Assembly (NCBI GenBank): GCA_022450585.1
Contig: JAKUPR010000002.1
Span: 21,409 to 61,404, forward strand
Direction: 5' to 3'
Source of the DNA: Anaerolineales bacterium
Lineage (GTDB): Bacteria; Chloroflexota; Anaerolineae; Anaerolineales; UBA11657
Length of the DNA: 39,996 nucleotides
In this document: positions 7,692 through 15,905 of the stretch, one piece after another
Layout: each line of letters opens with the position of its first letter
Position numbering within the stretch: the first letter of the stretch is position 1
The notes under the pieces: model-generated
The model's database searches: none
Seen by the model: the letters and a program-made list of their open reading frames with translations, nothing else
Told to the model about the DNA's origin: nothing
Position numbers and translations under genes: made by a program

Positions 7692-8801
7692 TTAATCTAT
7701 GTTCTGACGCAACAGTATCTCTACAATTTTTTGCGCTGCTTTGCCATCCCCAAATGGATTGATCGCCTGCGCCATTTCTTGGTGTGCGCTCTTGTCATTC
7801 AGAAGGCGAGTAGTGACTGAGACTATCTTTTCGGTTTTAGATCCCACCAGGGCCGCCGTGCCTGCTTCTATTGCTTCAGGACGCTCGGTGACTGCTCTCA
7901 TTACTAGGACTGGGACACCGAGACCGGGAGCTTCTTCTTGTATGCCTCCGGAGTCGGTCAGAATAACGTACGCGTTTTTCATGAGATGGACGAATGTCAT
8001 GTAGTCTAGCGGCGGCAGTAGGCTAATATTGCGGTGGCTTCCAAGCGCTTTCTTGACTGGTTCATTCACACTTGGATTAGGATGAACTGGATAAACAAGG
8101 TGTATGTCCTCCCGGTCGGCAAGTTGTAGTAGAGCAGTGATAATGCGTTGGAGAGGCGCTCCGAAGTTCTCCCGTCGGTGCGCTGTCACCAGTATCAATC
8201 GTTTCCTTGATGGTAATCTGTTTAAGATATCTTTAGTTGAGGATGTTAACTGGCGTGCTGTGATAACCTGCAGTGCATCCACGACGGTATTTCCTGTTAT
8301 ATAAACGTTTTTTTCTGATATTCCCTCACGCAGCAGAGAGTTACGAGCATTCTTCGTTGGAGCGAAATGTAAGCTTGCTACATGGTCCGTCAGTATCCGA
8401 TTGATTTCTTCGGGGAATGGGTTGGTGCGGTCGTAGGTGCGTAGCCCAGCCTCCACGTGACCTACTGGCACTTGGAAATAAGCTGCTGCCAGTGTGGCAG
8501 CAAGTACAGTAGTAGTGTCACCCTGAACTAGAACCCAGTCAGGTCGGAAATCGGCCAAGACCGGACGGATGCGTTCAAGCACTTGTGCGAAGACATCGGA
8601 CGGAGATTGGTCGGCAGTCATGATATCAAGGTCATAATCTGGTGTGATGTCGAACAGATGTAAGACTTGGTCAAGAAGCTTTCGGTGTTGCGCAGTCACT
8701 AGTACATGTGCTTCCGCGCTCGGCCAGCGTGTAAGTTCGGCTACCACTGGGGCCATTTTTACTGCTTCCGGTCGGGTGCCAATGATTGACAATATCTTCA
8801 T
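7692..8801 (-). CDS. wecB: UDP-N-acetylglucosamine 2-epimerase (non-hydrolysing)
   Basis: Interconverts UDP-GlcNAc and UDP-ManNAc for surface polysaccharide or teichoic-acid-like glycans in the cytoplasm. The 369-aa protein starts MKILSIIGTRPEAVKMAPVV, the family hallmark. It continues with VQGDTTTVLAATLAAAY, VGHVEAGLRT, PFPEEINR, VTAHRRENFG and LTDSGGIQEEAP, which together line the UDP-sugar site of the GT-B fold. The length is standard. Its ATG overlaps the rlmN stop by four bases (ATGA), so it is translationally coupled to rlmN. Confidence 0.95.
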   Translation of the reverse strand: MKILSIIGTRPEAVKMAPVVAELTRWPSAEAHVLVTAQHRKLLDQVLHLFDITPDYDLDIMTADQSPSDVFAQVLERIRPVLADFRPDWVLVQGDTTTVLAATLAAAYFQVPVGHVEAGLRTYDRTNPFPEEINRILTDHVASLHFAPTKNARNSLLREGISEKNVYITGNTVVDALQVITARQLTSSTKDILNRLPSRKRLILVTAHRRENFGAPLQRIITALLQLADREDIHLVYPVHPNPSVNEPVKKALGSHRNISLLPPLDYMTFVHLMKNAYVILTDSGGIQEEAPGLGVPVLVMRAVTERPEAIEAGTAALVGSKTEKIVSVTTRLLNDKSAHQEMAQAINPFGDGKAAQKIVEILLRQNID

Positions 8802-9844
8802 TTTTGGACTCTCATTCTTCTTTTTGACCGCAACTGTCCGCAGCCGGCGCGGATATCAATACCGCGTCGCAAGCGTACTGTTGCGGGTATGTTGGCTCTT
8901 TCTAGATGCTTCTTAAACCGCGTCGCCGCTGCTTGGCTGGCCGGTGCTTCTGAGTAATCATCGGTGGGGTTGAGTGGGATAAGATTTACATGGCATAGCA
9001 TTCCAGATAGCATCTGGCAAAGGGCTTGTGCCTGTTCTTCGCTGTCATTGACTTTGTCAATAAGGGCCCATTCAAATGACAGTCTCTGACCCGTAATTTC
9101 AATATATTCTTTGCAGGTGGCCAGCAGCGGTCCAAGTGGATGTCGCTGGTTTACGGGCATCAACTGGCTTCGCAATTCATCTGTAGCGGCGTGTAGTGAT
9201 ACTGCCAGTCGCTCTCTACGCCCGGCATGGGCCAAGCGTTCGATTACCGGTGTGATTCCAGCTGTTGACAGCGTGATTCGTCTTGGACTCACCCCCATAC
9301 CATTTTCATCACTTAGTCGATCAAGAGCATTAAGACAATTTGCGTAATTGTAGAGTGGTTCTCCCATTCCCATCAGAACAATGTTAGTTAGTCTGATCCC
9401 TTCAGTTCTTAGTATTCGGGAGGCCCAGAGTACTTGACCTACCATCTCTCCTGCCGTTAGATTGCGTTCAAAACCCATCTGACCTGTGGCGCAGAATTCG
9501 CATCCCACCGCGCACCCTGCCTGTGTGGATATGCAAACGGTGCGTCTATTGTTGTAGCGCATCAGCACCGTTTCAATTTCCTTTCCGTCTGGCAGCCTAA
9601 AAAGCACTTTTAATGTATGCCCATCCACAGATTGTTGTTTGGTGATTGTTGTCAAATTTCCTAGAATGAATTCGGATGCCAAGCGCTGTCGTAAGCTGCT
9701 CGGCAAACTGGTAGCTTGCTGTAATGAGACAACTTGCTGCTGGTATATTGCGGACCAGATTTGCCGGGCACGATAGTCTGGCTCTCCCCATGCCCGCATC
9801 TTTTTTAGCAGGCTGGGTGTACTCATGTCCAGAATATTTTTCAT
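8798..9844 (-). CDS. rlmN: dual-specificity 23S rRNA/tRNA adenine-C2 methyltransferase RlmN
   Basis: Radical-SAM enzyme that methylates C2 of A2503 in 23S rRNA and of A37 in some tRNAs. The cluster-binding motif is CAVGCEFCATGQMGFER (CxxxCxxC). The second, methyl-carrying cysteine is visible near the C-terminus in RRGIDIRAGCGQLRSK. Other conserved blocks are NIVLMGMGEPLYNY, ITLSTAGITP, LAVSLHAATDELR and NLIPLNPT. The protein is 348 aa, a normal length. The ATG at 9844 shares its A with the TGA stop of the upstream HAD gene; the TTG just before it is less likely. Confidence 0.96.
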   Translation of the reverse strand: MKNILDMSTPSLLKKMRAWGEPDYRARQIWSAIYQQQVVSLQQATSLPSSLRQRLASEFILGNLTTITKQQSVDGHTLKVLFRLPDGKEIETVLMRYNNRRTVCISTQAGCAVGCEFCATGQMGFERNLTAGEMVGQVLWASRILRTEGIRLTNIVLMGMGEPLYNYANCLNALDRLSDENGMGVSPRRITLSTAGITPVIERLAHAGRRERLAVSLHAATDELRSQLMPVNQRHPLGPLLATCKEYIEITGQRLSFEWALIDKVNDSEEQAQALCQMLSGMLCHVNLIPLNPTDDYSEAPASQAAATRFKKHLERANIPATVRLRRGIDIRAGCGQLRSKRRMRVQK

Positions 9845-10677
9845 CAAAGTGATTGCTCCACTGTATCTGGTGTTGTCTCTGATTTGGACAGCATGGCGTT
9901 TGTAAGCTCTGGGAGGCCTGGTAAGACAAAGTCAGGTTGGATATCGCTGTCAGTAAGATTATCCTGAGTAGTCACTCCGGTAAGTAGTAGGAGGCTTGTG
10001 ATTCCAGCGCGGTTTGCGCCGAGAATGTCGGTTTCTAGTCGATCACCGATCATGATAGTCTGAGCAGGGGACCCACCGAGTCGTTGCAGCGCTTGTTTGT
10101 ACAAGGGAGGCTCGGGCTTTCCGACAATGATAGGCGTTTCTCCCGTGGACGTATTTATCGCTGCAACAATAGCTCCATTGCCGATACCTGTGCCTGCTTC
10201 GGTGGGGTAGGTAGCGTCTGAGTTGGTGGCAACAAATACGGCGCCGGCGCGTATGTTGAGCACTGCAGTGTTTAACTTATCCCAGTTCAGATTATGATCG
10301 AAACCCACTACGACATATGCTGGGTTTTCATCTGTTATCTCAAAATCGTGTTCTTGCAATGAGGTGCGTAGACCATCACCTCCTATGACGGACACGCGGC
10401 TACCATTTGGGGCTGTGTTAGCAAGGTGGTTGGCCGTGACTTGCGCGGAAGTTAATATTTCCTCCTGTGACACTTGTACGCCCATGCGTCGGAGTTTTTT
10501 TAAGTATTGGTTCACTGTCCGATTGGAGTTGTTGGTGGCAAGTACGAAGTTACGTTTTGTGCCGCGTAGTGCTGTAAAAAACTCTTGTAGACCTGACAGG
10601 GGTGTTTCGCCGCGCCAGAGCACGCCGTCCATATCTATTATGAAGTTGTCCCACTTCTCTAAGCTTAAGCACATCAT
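9844..10677 (-). CDS. HAD-IIA family sugar/nucleotide phosphatase (NagD-like)
   Basis: Haloacid-dehalogenase-type phosphatase of 277 aa. Motif I is FIIDMDGVLWRG with nucleophile Asp and the second Asp two residues later. Motif II is VLATNNSNRT. The C2-type cap follows, containing VVVGFDHNLNWDKL and the VATNSDATYP segment. Motif III Lys is in IIVGKPEPPLYKQAL, and motif IV is MIGDRLETDILGANRAG. This order defines subclass IIA (NagD, 4-nitrophenylphosphatase, phosphoglycolate phosphatase-like). The substrate cannot be fixed. It heads the HAD-rlmN-wecB run with one- and four-base overlaps between members. Confidence 0.93.
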   Translation of the reverse strand: MMCLSLEKWDNFIIDMDGVLWRGETPLSGLQEFFTALRGTKRNFVLATNNSNRTVNQYLKKLRRMGVQVSQEEILTSAQVTANHLANTAPNGSRVSVIGGDGLRTSLQEHDFEITDENPAYVVVGFDHNLNWDKLNTAVLNIRAGAVFVATNSDATYPTEAGTGIGNGAIVAAINTSTGETPIIVGKPEPPLYKQALQRLGGSPAQTIMIGDRLETDILGANRAGITSLLLLTGVTTQDNLTDSDIQPDFVLPGLPELTNAMLSKSETTPDTVEQSL

Positions 10678-10707
10678 TTAATGGGTATCGGGGATATTAA
10701 CGGTGAC

Positions 10708-10761
10708 GGGGCGCTTTGACAGTCGCCCCATCGAACTCCTTCCGTGGCCAGTCTCACTGGC
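10708..10761 (-). terminator. two small hairpins between clpP and the HAD gene
   Basis: Reading the minus strand after the clpP stop, GCCAGT-GAG-ACTGGC (10761-10747) is followed by GGGGCG, a 10-base loop and CGCCCC (10729-10708). Both stems are perfect 6-bp pairings. Neither is followed by a clear U-run, so they may be factor-dependent ends or processing sites rather than intrinsic terminators. Confidence 0.35.
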
Positions 10762-10768
10762 TTCATTC

Positions 10769-11416
10769 TTACTTGGATTTATTTTTCGGCTTGCCCTTAC
10801 CCTCGTCTCCGGAGTCATCTTCATCACCTGCGGCAGATTCAAGTACTTCATCTATTAATCCATAATCTGCCGCTTGTTCTGCAGTCATCCAGTGATCACG
10901 GTCGGTGTCTTGCTCGATTACATCGATGTTTTGTCCGGTGTGCTCCGCCAGAATTTCGTTGAGTCTTGTGCGCAGACGGAGGATCTCCTTGGCTTGAATC
11001 TCGATGTCGCTGGCTTGGCCCTCCGCCCCCCCGAGTGGTTGATGTAGGTGGATGGTCGCATTGGGTAGAGCATAACGCTGTCCAGCGCTACCGGCGGTGA
11101 GCAGCACAGTACCAAAGGACGCTGTTACACCCACTGCATAAGTGGCGATTGGTGCGCGGACTAGGCGCATAGTGTCATAAACTGCCAGTCCGGCGTAAAT
11201 CATGCCGCCAGGGCTGTTCACATACATGTTGATCTGCCTGTCCGGATCTTGTTGGTCAAGGTAAAGCAACTGGGCAACCACAAGATTGGCTATGTGGTCC
11301 GTGATGGCAGTCCCCACGAATATAATTCGCTCCTTAAGAAGTAAGGAGTAAATATCATAGGCGCGCTCACCGCGACCGGTGGATTCTATTACCATTGGAA
11401 TCAAGTTCTCGTGCAT
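10769..11416 (-). CDS. clpP: ATP-dependent Clp protease proteolytic subunit
   Basis: Serine peptidase that forms the two-ring degradation chamber served by ClpX or ClpA/C. The catalytic Ser lies in [11 protein letters not shown] (where GxAASMG is more usual), the catalytic His in IHLHQPLGG, and the catalytic Asp in the [20 protein letters not shown] block. The YVNSPGG strand and the IPMVIE N-terminal region are typical. The last ~25 residues form an acidic then lysine-rich tail ([19 protein letters not shown]), an addition beyond the usual core. The ATG at 11416 has AAGGA about six bases upstream. It follows tig by 24 bases, the common tig-clpP arrangement. Confidence 0.96.
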   Translation of the reverse strand: MHENLIPMVIESTGRGERAYDIYSLLLKERIIFVGTAITDHIANLVVAQLLYLDQQDPDRQINMYVNSPGGMIYAGLAVYDTMRLVRAPIATYAVGVTASFGTVLLTAGSAGQRYALPNATIHLHQPLGGAEGQASDIEIQAKEILRLRTRLNEILAEHTGQNIDVIEQDTDRDHWMTAEQAADYGLIDEVLESAAGDEDDSGDEGKGKPKNKSK

Positions 11417-11440
11417 ATGTTTTCCTTCCTATCTGACGGT

Positions 11441-12802
11441 TTATTTGCTGCCTGTATGTATTGTGGCTGCATTCTCTCGTTCTGTATCTGGCGGTAGTTC
11501 TGGTTCTTCTCCCTTGGCTATGGCCTCCAGTCTTTCAAGGGCCATTTCTGTCAGCAAATCTAGCTCGACGGATTTACGTCCGTTTTCCTTGCTTAGCATC
11601 TCACGAATTTTGTCAGCCGAATCTCCAAATGTAGCGGATGTTTTCTCTATTTGCTCATCCACTTGCTTGTCATCTACTTTGAGACCCTCGGTTTCCACAA
11701 TCTCCGTGAGAATCAGTGATCTTTGGAGTTGCAAAATTGCATCAGGTTCAATCTCTGCACGATACTCCTCTTCAGTCTTATCTTCAATCTTGAGGTAATC
11801 AAGCAGAGTGAGGCCACGAGACTGTAAAGCGCCTTCCTGTTCTCGTAGCAAGTTGTTGACCCTTTCACGCAGCATTATTGGTGGGAACGCTATGTTGCTT
11901 CCCTCTAGAATCGCCCCTATAATCTCCCCCCGATATTCCTGACTTTTTTGTTTTGTAGCCGCCTGCTCGAGTTGTTCCCTCACCGCCACGCGCAACTCGA
12001 GTAAAGTTTTATATTCGGCTGATAAGAGTGCGGCGAACTCATCGTTCATTTCTGGTAGTGTACGACTCTTGGCATTAGTGCAACTGATGCTCCAGTGTAC
12101 CTGCTTGCCCGCAAGGTCGTTGTTGTCGTAATCCTCGGGAAAATGCAGCTGGAACTCCCGCGTTTCGTCTATTTCCATTCCGACTATTTTTTCTGTCATG
12201 CCGGGCATTGGCCACTCGGATTGTTCATCTAGCAGCAAGTCAATGTCCTTTTCGTCAGCGAGACTTTCCGAGTTTTCTTTACCCGGGTTTAACGTGCCGT
12301 AAGCATTAATAGTGATGACATCTCCAAGTTCTGATGGACGTTCAATTGGCTCTAGGACTGCATGCTTGGCTTGAATCTGTCCCATGGTATCATCAACAGC
12401 TTTGTCCTCAACCTCCACTGGGTGATAATCTAACCGTACCGATCGATAATCACCCAGGTCCACATTTGGAGCGACAGGCACATTGAAAGTGAAGGTGGGT
12501 TTTTTTTCTAGTGATGCATCAACAAGGTTTCCCGGGGCGAAGGGATTTATCTCTGTTTTCTCCAGTGCCTCTTTGTAAACTTCTTGTCCGAGGTCATCTA
12601 CTGCATTCTCAACGATTCTGTCTTCGCCCAGGTGCTGCAAGATAACGCTGTAAGGAGCTTTTCCCTTTCGGAATCCTGGGATAGATACTCTACGAGCCAG
12701 TCTTCGCGCGGCTGCTCCTTTGGCCCTATCCAATCGCTCGGTTTCCAATTCGACAATCATTTGCACTTCGCAGTTGTCTAGTAAGTTCGTTGTTACTTTC
12801 AA
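11441..12802 (-). CDS. tig: trigger factor
   Basis: Ribosome-associated folding chaperone and peptidyl-prolyl isomerase. The 453-aa protein has the ribosome-binding N-domain with the signature VSIPGFRKGKAPYSVI (about 34-50), a central FKBP-like domain, and a long helical C-terminal domain rich in Glu/Lys/Gln. The start is the TTG at 12802 (MKVTTNLLDNCEV), which has AGAGGTG about five bases upstream. A longer frame opening at 12868 reads through tRNA-Leu and is rejected. The C-terminus is acidic (ELPPDTEREN). tRNA-Leu lies just upstream in the same orientation, so tRNA, tig and clpP may share a promoter. Confidence 0.94.
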   Translation of the reverse strand: MKVTTNLLDNCEVQMIVELETERLDRAKGAAARRLARRVSIPGFRKGKAPYSVILQHLGEDRIVENAVDDLGQEVYKEALEKTEINPFAPGNLVDASLEKKPTFTFNVPVAPNVDLGDYRSVRLDYHPVEVEDKAVDDTMGQIQAKHAVLEPIERPSELGDVITINAYGTLNPGKENSESLADEKDIDLLLDEQSEWPMPGMTEKIVGMEIDETREFQLHFPEDYDNNDLAGKQVHWSISCTNAKSRTLPEMNDEFAALLSAEYKTLLELRVAVREQLEQAATKQKSQEYRGEIIGAILEGSNIAFPPIMLRERVNNLLREQEGALQSRGLTLLDYLKIEDKTEEEYRAEIEPDAILQLQRSLILTEIVETEGLKVDDKQVDEQIEKTSATFGDSADKIREMLSKENGRKSVELDLLTEMALERLEAIAKGEEPELPPDTERENAATIHTGSK

Positions 12803-12828
12803 CTGAACACCTCTTTCATGATAGCATA

Positions 12829-12911
12829 TGGGGAAGGCGGGACTTGAACCCGCACGGGCTAAGCCCACGTGGTCCTAAACCACGCTCGTCTGCCAATTCC
12901 GACACTTCCCC
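12829..12911 (-). tRNA. tRNA-Leu (anticodon UAG)
   Basis: On the minus strand a complete class II tRNA folds. The acceptor is GGGGAAG with CTTCCCC plus discriminator A. The D-arm contains GGAATTGGCAGA. The anticodon stem CGTGG/CCACG encloses TTTAGGA, giving anticodon TAG. A long variable stem (TGGGC/GCCCG) and the T-arm GCGGG-TTCAAGT-CCCGC complete it. The 3' CCA is not encoded. The anticodon and long variable arm identify leucine. Confidence 0.95.
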
Positions 12912-12922
12912 GAACGCGCGCA

Positions 12923-12931
12923 ATTATAGCA
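12923..12931 (-). promoter_or_regulatory. extended -10 promoter for tRNA-Leu
   Basis: On the minus strand TGCTATAAT is a perfect extended -10 element whose start point would fall just before the tRNA 5' end. No good -35 is visible, as often seen with extended -10 promoters. It may also serve tig and clpP. Confidence 0.6.
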
Positions 12932-12955
12932 TGCTGAGCGTACATTACATGCAGG

Positions 12956-12961
12956 TATAAT
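12956..12961 (+). promoter_or_regulatory. -10 box (TATAAT) placed for a near-leaderless transcript
   Basis: A consensus TATAAT ends ten bases before the ATG at 12971. Initiation six to eight bases downstream would leave two to four untranslated bases, so the C39/TPR gene may be translated from a leaderless mRNA. No clear -35 is present. Confidence 0.5.
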
Positions 12962-12970
12962 CCTACACCA

Positions 12971-14266
12971 ATGCATGCTAAACGTCATCACCGGATTTCT
13001 CTAGTTAAGCGAGTTATGCGTATATCCCGTTTAGGCTTACTTCTGGTAACTGCATCGATTGTGGCTTTTGTCATTGGATTTTACGGTCAGTGGGATAATG
13101 GTGCTGTCAATCTCTATTGGGAGTGGGAGAAATTGCAGGCAGTGAGTCGAGACATGATCTTTCGGCGTTCTGAAACCTTGCCTCCGCCAGTCTCTGGCAT
13201 CCATAGTGCAAATGAGAAATTAACCGAGGTGTCAGTCGAGGCTTCCTATGAACAAAGAGTGTTAATTGCCGAAGATCTTCCAGTAGTCATGACATCGACG
13301 GATAAAGAGACATCGATGTCAGTGCGGCCGATTGCAGTTCCGCGTCAGCAACTAACAGGTTTTGAGCATGAATACCAGCAGCCCAATAACTGTGGCCCTG
13401 CTACGCTAGCGATTGCTATGCGTTATTGGGGTTGGAAAGGCACTCAGGCAACAATCGCGGAGGTTCTTAAACCGCAACTGCGCGACAAAAACGTGCGTTG
13501 GGATGAGCTGGTTTATTATGTTCGCACCCATGCCGGTTGGTTGGATGCCCTCTTCCGGGTTGGTGGAGATGTCGATACCCTTGAGCATTTTGTCGGCAAC
13601 GGTTTTCCCGTAATCATCGAGACAGGCTATGAGCTTGATACAGGATGGGTGGGGCACTACCTTGTGGTGAGCGGATATGATAGCCACTCTCGTGTGTTCA
13701 CGATACAAGATGTGACGGGTGGCCCGAATCGTGATGTTTCTTATGAGGAAATATCCGCTCTCTGGAATCAATTCAACGGTTTATACATTCTGGTTTTCCC
13801 CATCGAAAAGCGAGCAGAAGTTCTTGGACTTCTAGGAGATGATGAGAATTTGGATGACAACCGATATAGTGCTTTACTTCGGGCTCGGGCAGATATTGAG
13901 GCCGAACCGGAAAATGCATTTGCATGGTTCGCTTACGGATCAAACATGAATTATTTTGATCGGTATAGTGAGGCCGCTGCAGCTTTTGACCAGGCGCGTG
14001 AGATAGGTCTGCCATGGCGCATGCTATTTTATCAATTCGGGCCTTACGTAGCTTATTTCAACGTTGGTCGCTATCAGGATGTAGTTGACTTGGCCACTGT
14101 CACCCTACGGGCTCGCCCAGTGTTGGAGGAATCATATGTGTGGCGCGGTTGGGCCCTCTATATGCTAGGTGATACGGACGGGGCGCGTGGCGATTTTCGC
14201 TCTGCTCTAGGTGTCAACCCCAACTTTATCGACGCCATCACTGCTCTAGATGTAGTGGGCGAGTGA
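12971..14266 (+). CDS. membrane-anchored C39-like peptidase with TPR repeats
   Basis: A 431-aa envelope protein. Residues 21-37 form a single N-terminal membrane segment after a very basic start, so the rest should be extracytoplasmic. A papain-like C39 domain follows, with catalytic Cys141 in NNCGPATLAIAM, His229 in GHYLVVSGYD and Asp247 in IQDVTGG. The C-terminal ~130 residues hold tetratricopeptide-like repeats (for example NAFAWFAYGSNMNYFDRYSEA and ESYVWRGWALYMLGDTDGA). The C39_2 group is common in Chloroflexota and is not tied to bacteriocin export here, since no ABC transporter is fused or adjacent. The substrate is unknown. It lies divergent to tRNA-Leu. Confidence 0.85.
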   Translation: MHAKRHHRISLVKRVMRISRLGLLLVTASIVAFVIGFYGQWDNGAVNLYWEWEKLQAVSRDMIFRRSETLPPPVSGIHSANEKLTEVSVEASYEQRVLIAEDLPVVMTSTDKETSMSVRPIAVPRQQLTGFEHEYQQPNNCGPATLAIAMRYWGWKGTQATIAEVLKPQLRDKNVRWDELVYYVRTHAGWLDALFRVGGDVDTLEHFVGNGFPVIIETGYELDTGWVGHYLVVSGYDSHSRVFTIQDVTGGPNRDVSYEEISALWNQFNGLYILVFPIEKRAEVLGLLGDDENLDDNRYSALLRARADIEAEPENAFAWFAYGSNMNYFDRYSEAAAAFDQAREIGLPWRMLFYQFGPYVAYFNVGRYQDVVDLATVTLRARPVLEESYVWRGWALYMLGDTDGARGDFRSALGVNPNFIDAITALDVVGE

Positions 14267-14291
14267 TTATAAGCACCCGCTTTCTGGCTTG

Positions 14292-14322
14292 TACGCTCTA
14301 ATCATTTTGTACATAGAGTGTA
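14292..14322. terminator. weak bidirectional hairpin between converging genes
   Basis: TACGCTCTA (14292-14300) can pair with TAGAGTGTA (14314-14322), a 9-bp stem with one G-U pair, between the C39 gene and moeZ, which end facing each other. There is no clear U-run. Confidence 0.3.
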
Positions 14323-14385
14323 TCGATCGTGTTGAAACATAGTTTTACAGTTCCTCTACACAATCATTTAACTGAATTGTGCTGG

Positions 14386-15573
14386 TCAGTAAATTGGTAG
14401 TTCAGAATCAATTTCTGTTGCCCAAGCGCGAATCCCACCTTTCAGGTTTTTCACTCGAGTGATTCCAGCATTGGTTAGTAACGCTAACATCTGTGCAGAG
14501 CGCACACCAGTCCGACACATGACTACATATTCGTCGGTACTGTCCAGTTCGCTCAATCTAGCTGGTAGTTCACCCATAGGGATTAATTCAGCTTCTGGCA
14601 GGTGTACAATGTCCCATTCATAATCTTCCCGCACATCCAGTAAACGGAATTTCTCTCCGCTGTCAAATCTATTTTTCAAATCGGCGACTGTGATATCCCA
14701 CTCCTCACCCGCTGTGCCTGCATCATTGTGGTCGTGGAGTGGCATGCCGCAAAATTGTTCGTAATCGATTAGTTCAGTGACCGTAGGTCTGGTGCCACAG
14801 ATGACGCAATCCGGGTTTTTCTTTAGACGTACTTCGTCAATACTCATCTCCAGCGCGTCATACAACAGGAGTTTGCCAATCAGAGGACGGCCGATGCCGA
14901 TGATCAACTTGATTGCTTCAGTTGACTGTATAGTTCCGATTGTTCCAGGTAAAATTCCTAATACTCCCCCCTCAGCGCACGATGGGACTAGGCCCGGAGG
15001 CGGTGGTTCGGGAAACAGACAGCGGTAGCACGGGCCGTGTTTAGCCCAAAAAATGGATGCCTGCCCCTCAAAGCGAAAAATACTTCCGTATACGTTGGGT
15101 TTGCCCTGAAGTACACAAACGTCGTTAACGAGGTAACGAGTAGGGAAATTGTCGGTCCCGTCGATGATTATGTCATACGGGGCAGTCAATTGCATCGCGT
15201 TCTTCGACGTGAAGAGTTCATTGTGCACCGTCACTTCCACGTGTGGATTGATGTCGAGCATGCGATTTCGGGCGGAATCCACCTTGAGTTTGCCTATCGT
15301 GGATGTTGCGTGGATTATCTGGCGCTGCAGGTTATTAGCTTCCACTACATCATAATCCACTACACCAATTTTCCCAACTCCGGCTGCGGCTAGGTAAAGA
15401 GCCACTGGCGAACCGAGCCCACCAGTACCCACGCATAGCACACTGGCAGCTTTGAGTTTCTTTTGACCAGCCAGAGTTACCTCGGGCATAATTAAATGGC
15501 GGCTGTAACGGGTAATTTCCTCGTTGCTAAGCTCTACGTTTTCGGTGTGGATATCGTTAATCGGAAAACTCAT
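14386..15573 (-). CDS. moeZ: MoeZ-type adenylyltransferase/sulfurtransferase
   Basis: Activates the C-terminal Gly of a ubiquitin-like sulfur carrier by adenylation and then thiocarboxylates it. The N-terminal E1-like domain has the ATP loop GTGGLGSPVALYLAAAGVG, the catalytic IIDGTDNFPTRY block, Cys of VPSCAEGG, and a zinc site from CYRC and CVIC. The C-terminal rhodanese domain (about 295-395) carries CRTGVRS, the active-site loop with the persulfide-forming Cys. The 395-aa fused layout matches mycobacterial MoeZ, partner of CysO and MoaD carriers. It is the last gene of cysM-mec-cysO-moeZ, 39 bases after cysO, consistent with feeding sulfur to CysO. It might also serve molybdopterin or thiamine synthesis. 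Confidence 0.93.
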   Translation of the reverse strand: MSFPINDIHTENVELSNEEITRYSRHLIMPEVTLAGQKKLKAASVLCVGTGGLGSPVALYLAAAGVGKIGVVDYDVVEANNLQRQIIHATSTIGKLKVDSARNRMLDINPHVEVTVHNELFTSKNAMQLTAPYDIIIDGTDNFPTRYLVNDVCVLQGKPNVYGSIFRFEGQASIFWAKHGPCYRCLFPEPPPPGLVPSCAEGGVLGILPGTIGTIQSTEAIKLIIGIGRPLIGKLLLYDALEMSIDEVRLKKNPDCVICGTRPTVTELIDYEQFCGMPLHDHNDAGTAGEEWDITVADLKNRFDSGEKFRLLDVREDYEWDIVHLPEAELIPMGELPARLSELDSTDEYVVMCRTGVRSAQMLALLTNAGITRVKNLKGGIRAWATEIDSELPIY

Positions 15574-15612
15574 GGGTGTCTCCCTGTTTCGATTGCTTCC
15601 TCTTGCCGTTAT

Positions 15613-15891
15613 TTACTGTAGACCGCCTGCCACAGACGGTACGATGCGCAGGCGTGAATTTTCCTCAAGAGGAGTATCCTCACCCTTTAGGTTACGTACG
15701 TCATCACTATCGAGAAATATGTTCACAAAGGCGCGCAACTCCCCTTTTTCGGAATACAGGTGCTGTTGGAGCTGCGTGTGCTGTGAGGTGAGGTCTTGTA
15801 GGGCCGCGCCAACAGTGGTGCCGCTTACAGTGATTTGCGTTTCTCCATTGGTATATGCTCGGAGTGGGGTGGGAATGTGAATAGTAGCCAT
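15613..15891 (-). CDS. cysO: ubiquitin-like sulfur carrier protein CysO
   Basis: A 92-aa beta-grasp protein of the MoaD/ThiS family starting MATIHIPTPLRAYTNG. It has the typical VNIFLDSDDVRNLKGEDTPL segment. The expected Gly-Gly is present near the end, but the chain finishes VAGG-LQ, with two residues after the diglycine. MoaD, ThiS and mycobacterial CysO end exactly at Gly-Gly, so this form should be a precursor needing trimming. The adjacent JAMM protease gene is the natural candidate. Position between mec and moeZ supports a CysO role in cysteine synthesis over a molybdopterin role. Confidence 0.88.
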   Translation of the reverse strand: MATIHIPTPLRAYTNGETQITVSGTTVGAALQDLTSQHTQLQQHLYSEKGELRAFVNIFLDSDDVRNLKGEDTPLEENSRLRIVPSVAGGLQ

Positions 15892-15905
15892 GCTTATATA
15901 CTCCT

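Noticed and set aside
12803-12868. Extension of the trigger factor reading frame to a start at 12868
   Set aside because: The extra codons run through tRNA-Leu; the TTG at 12802 has a good ribosome-binding site and gives the normal N-terminus.
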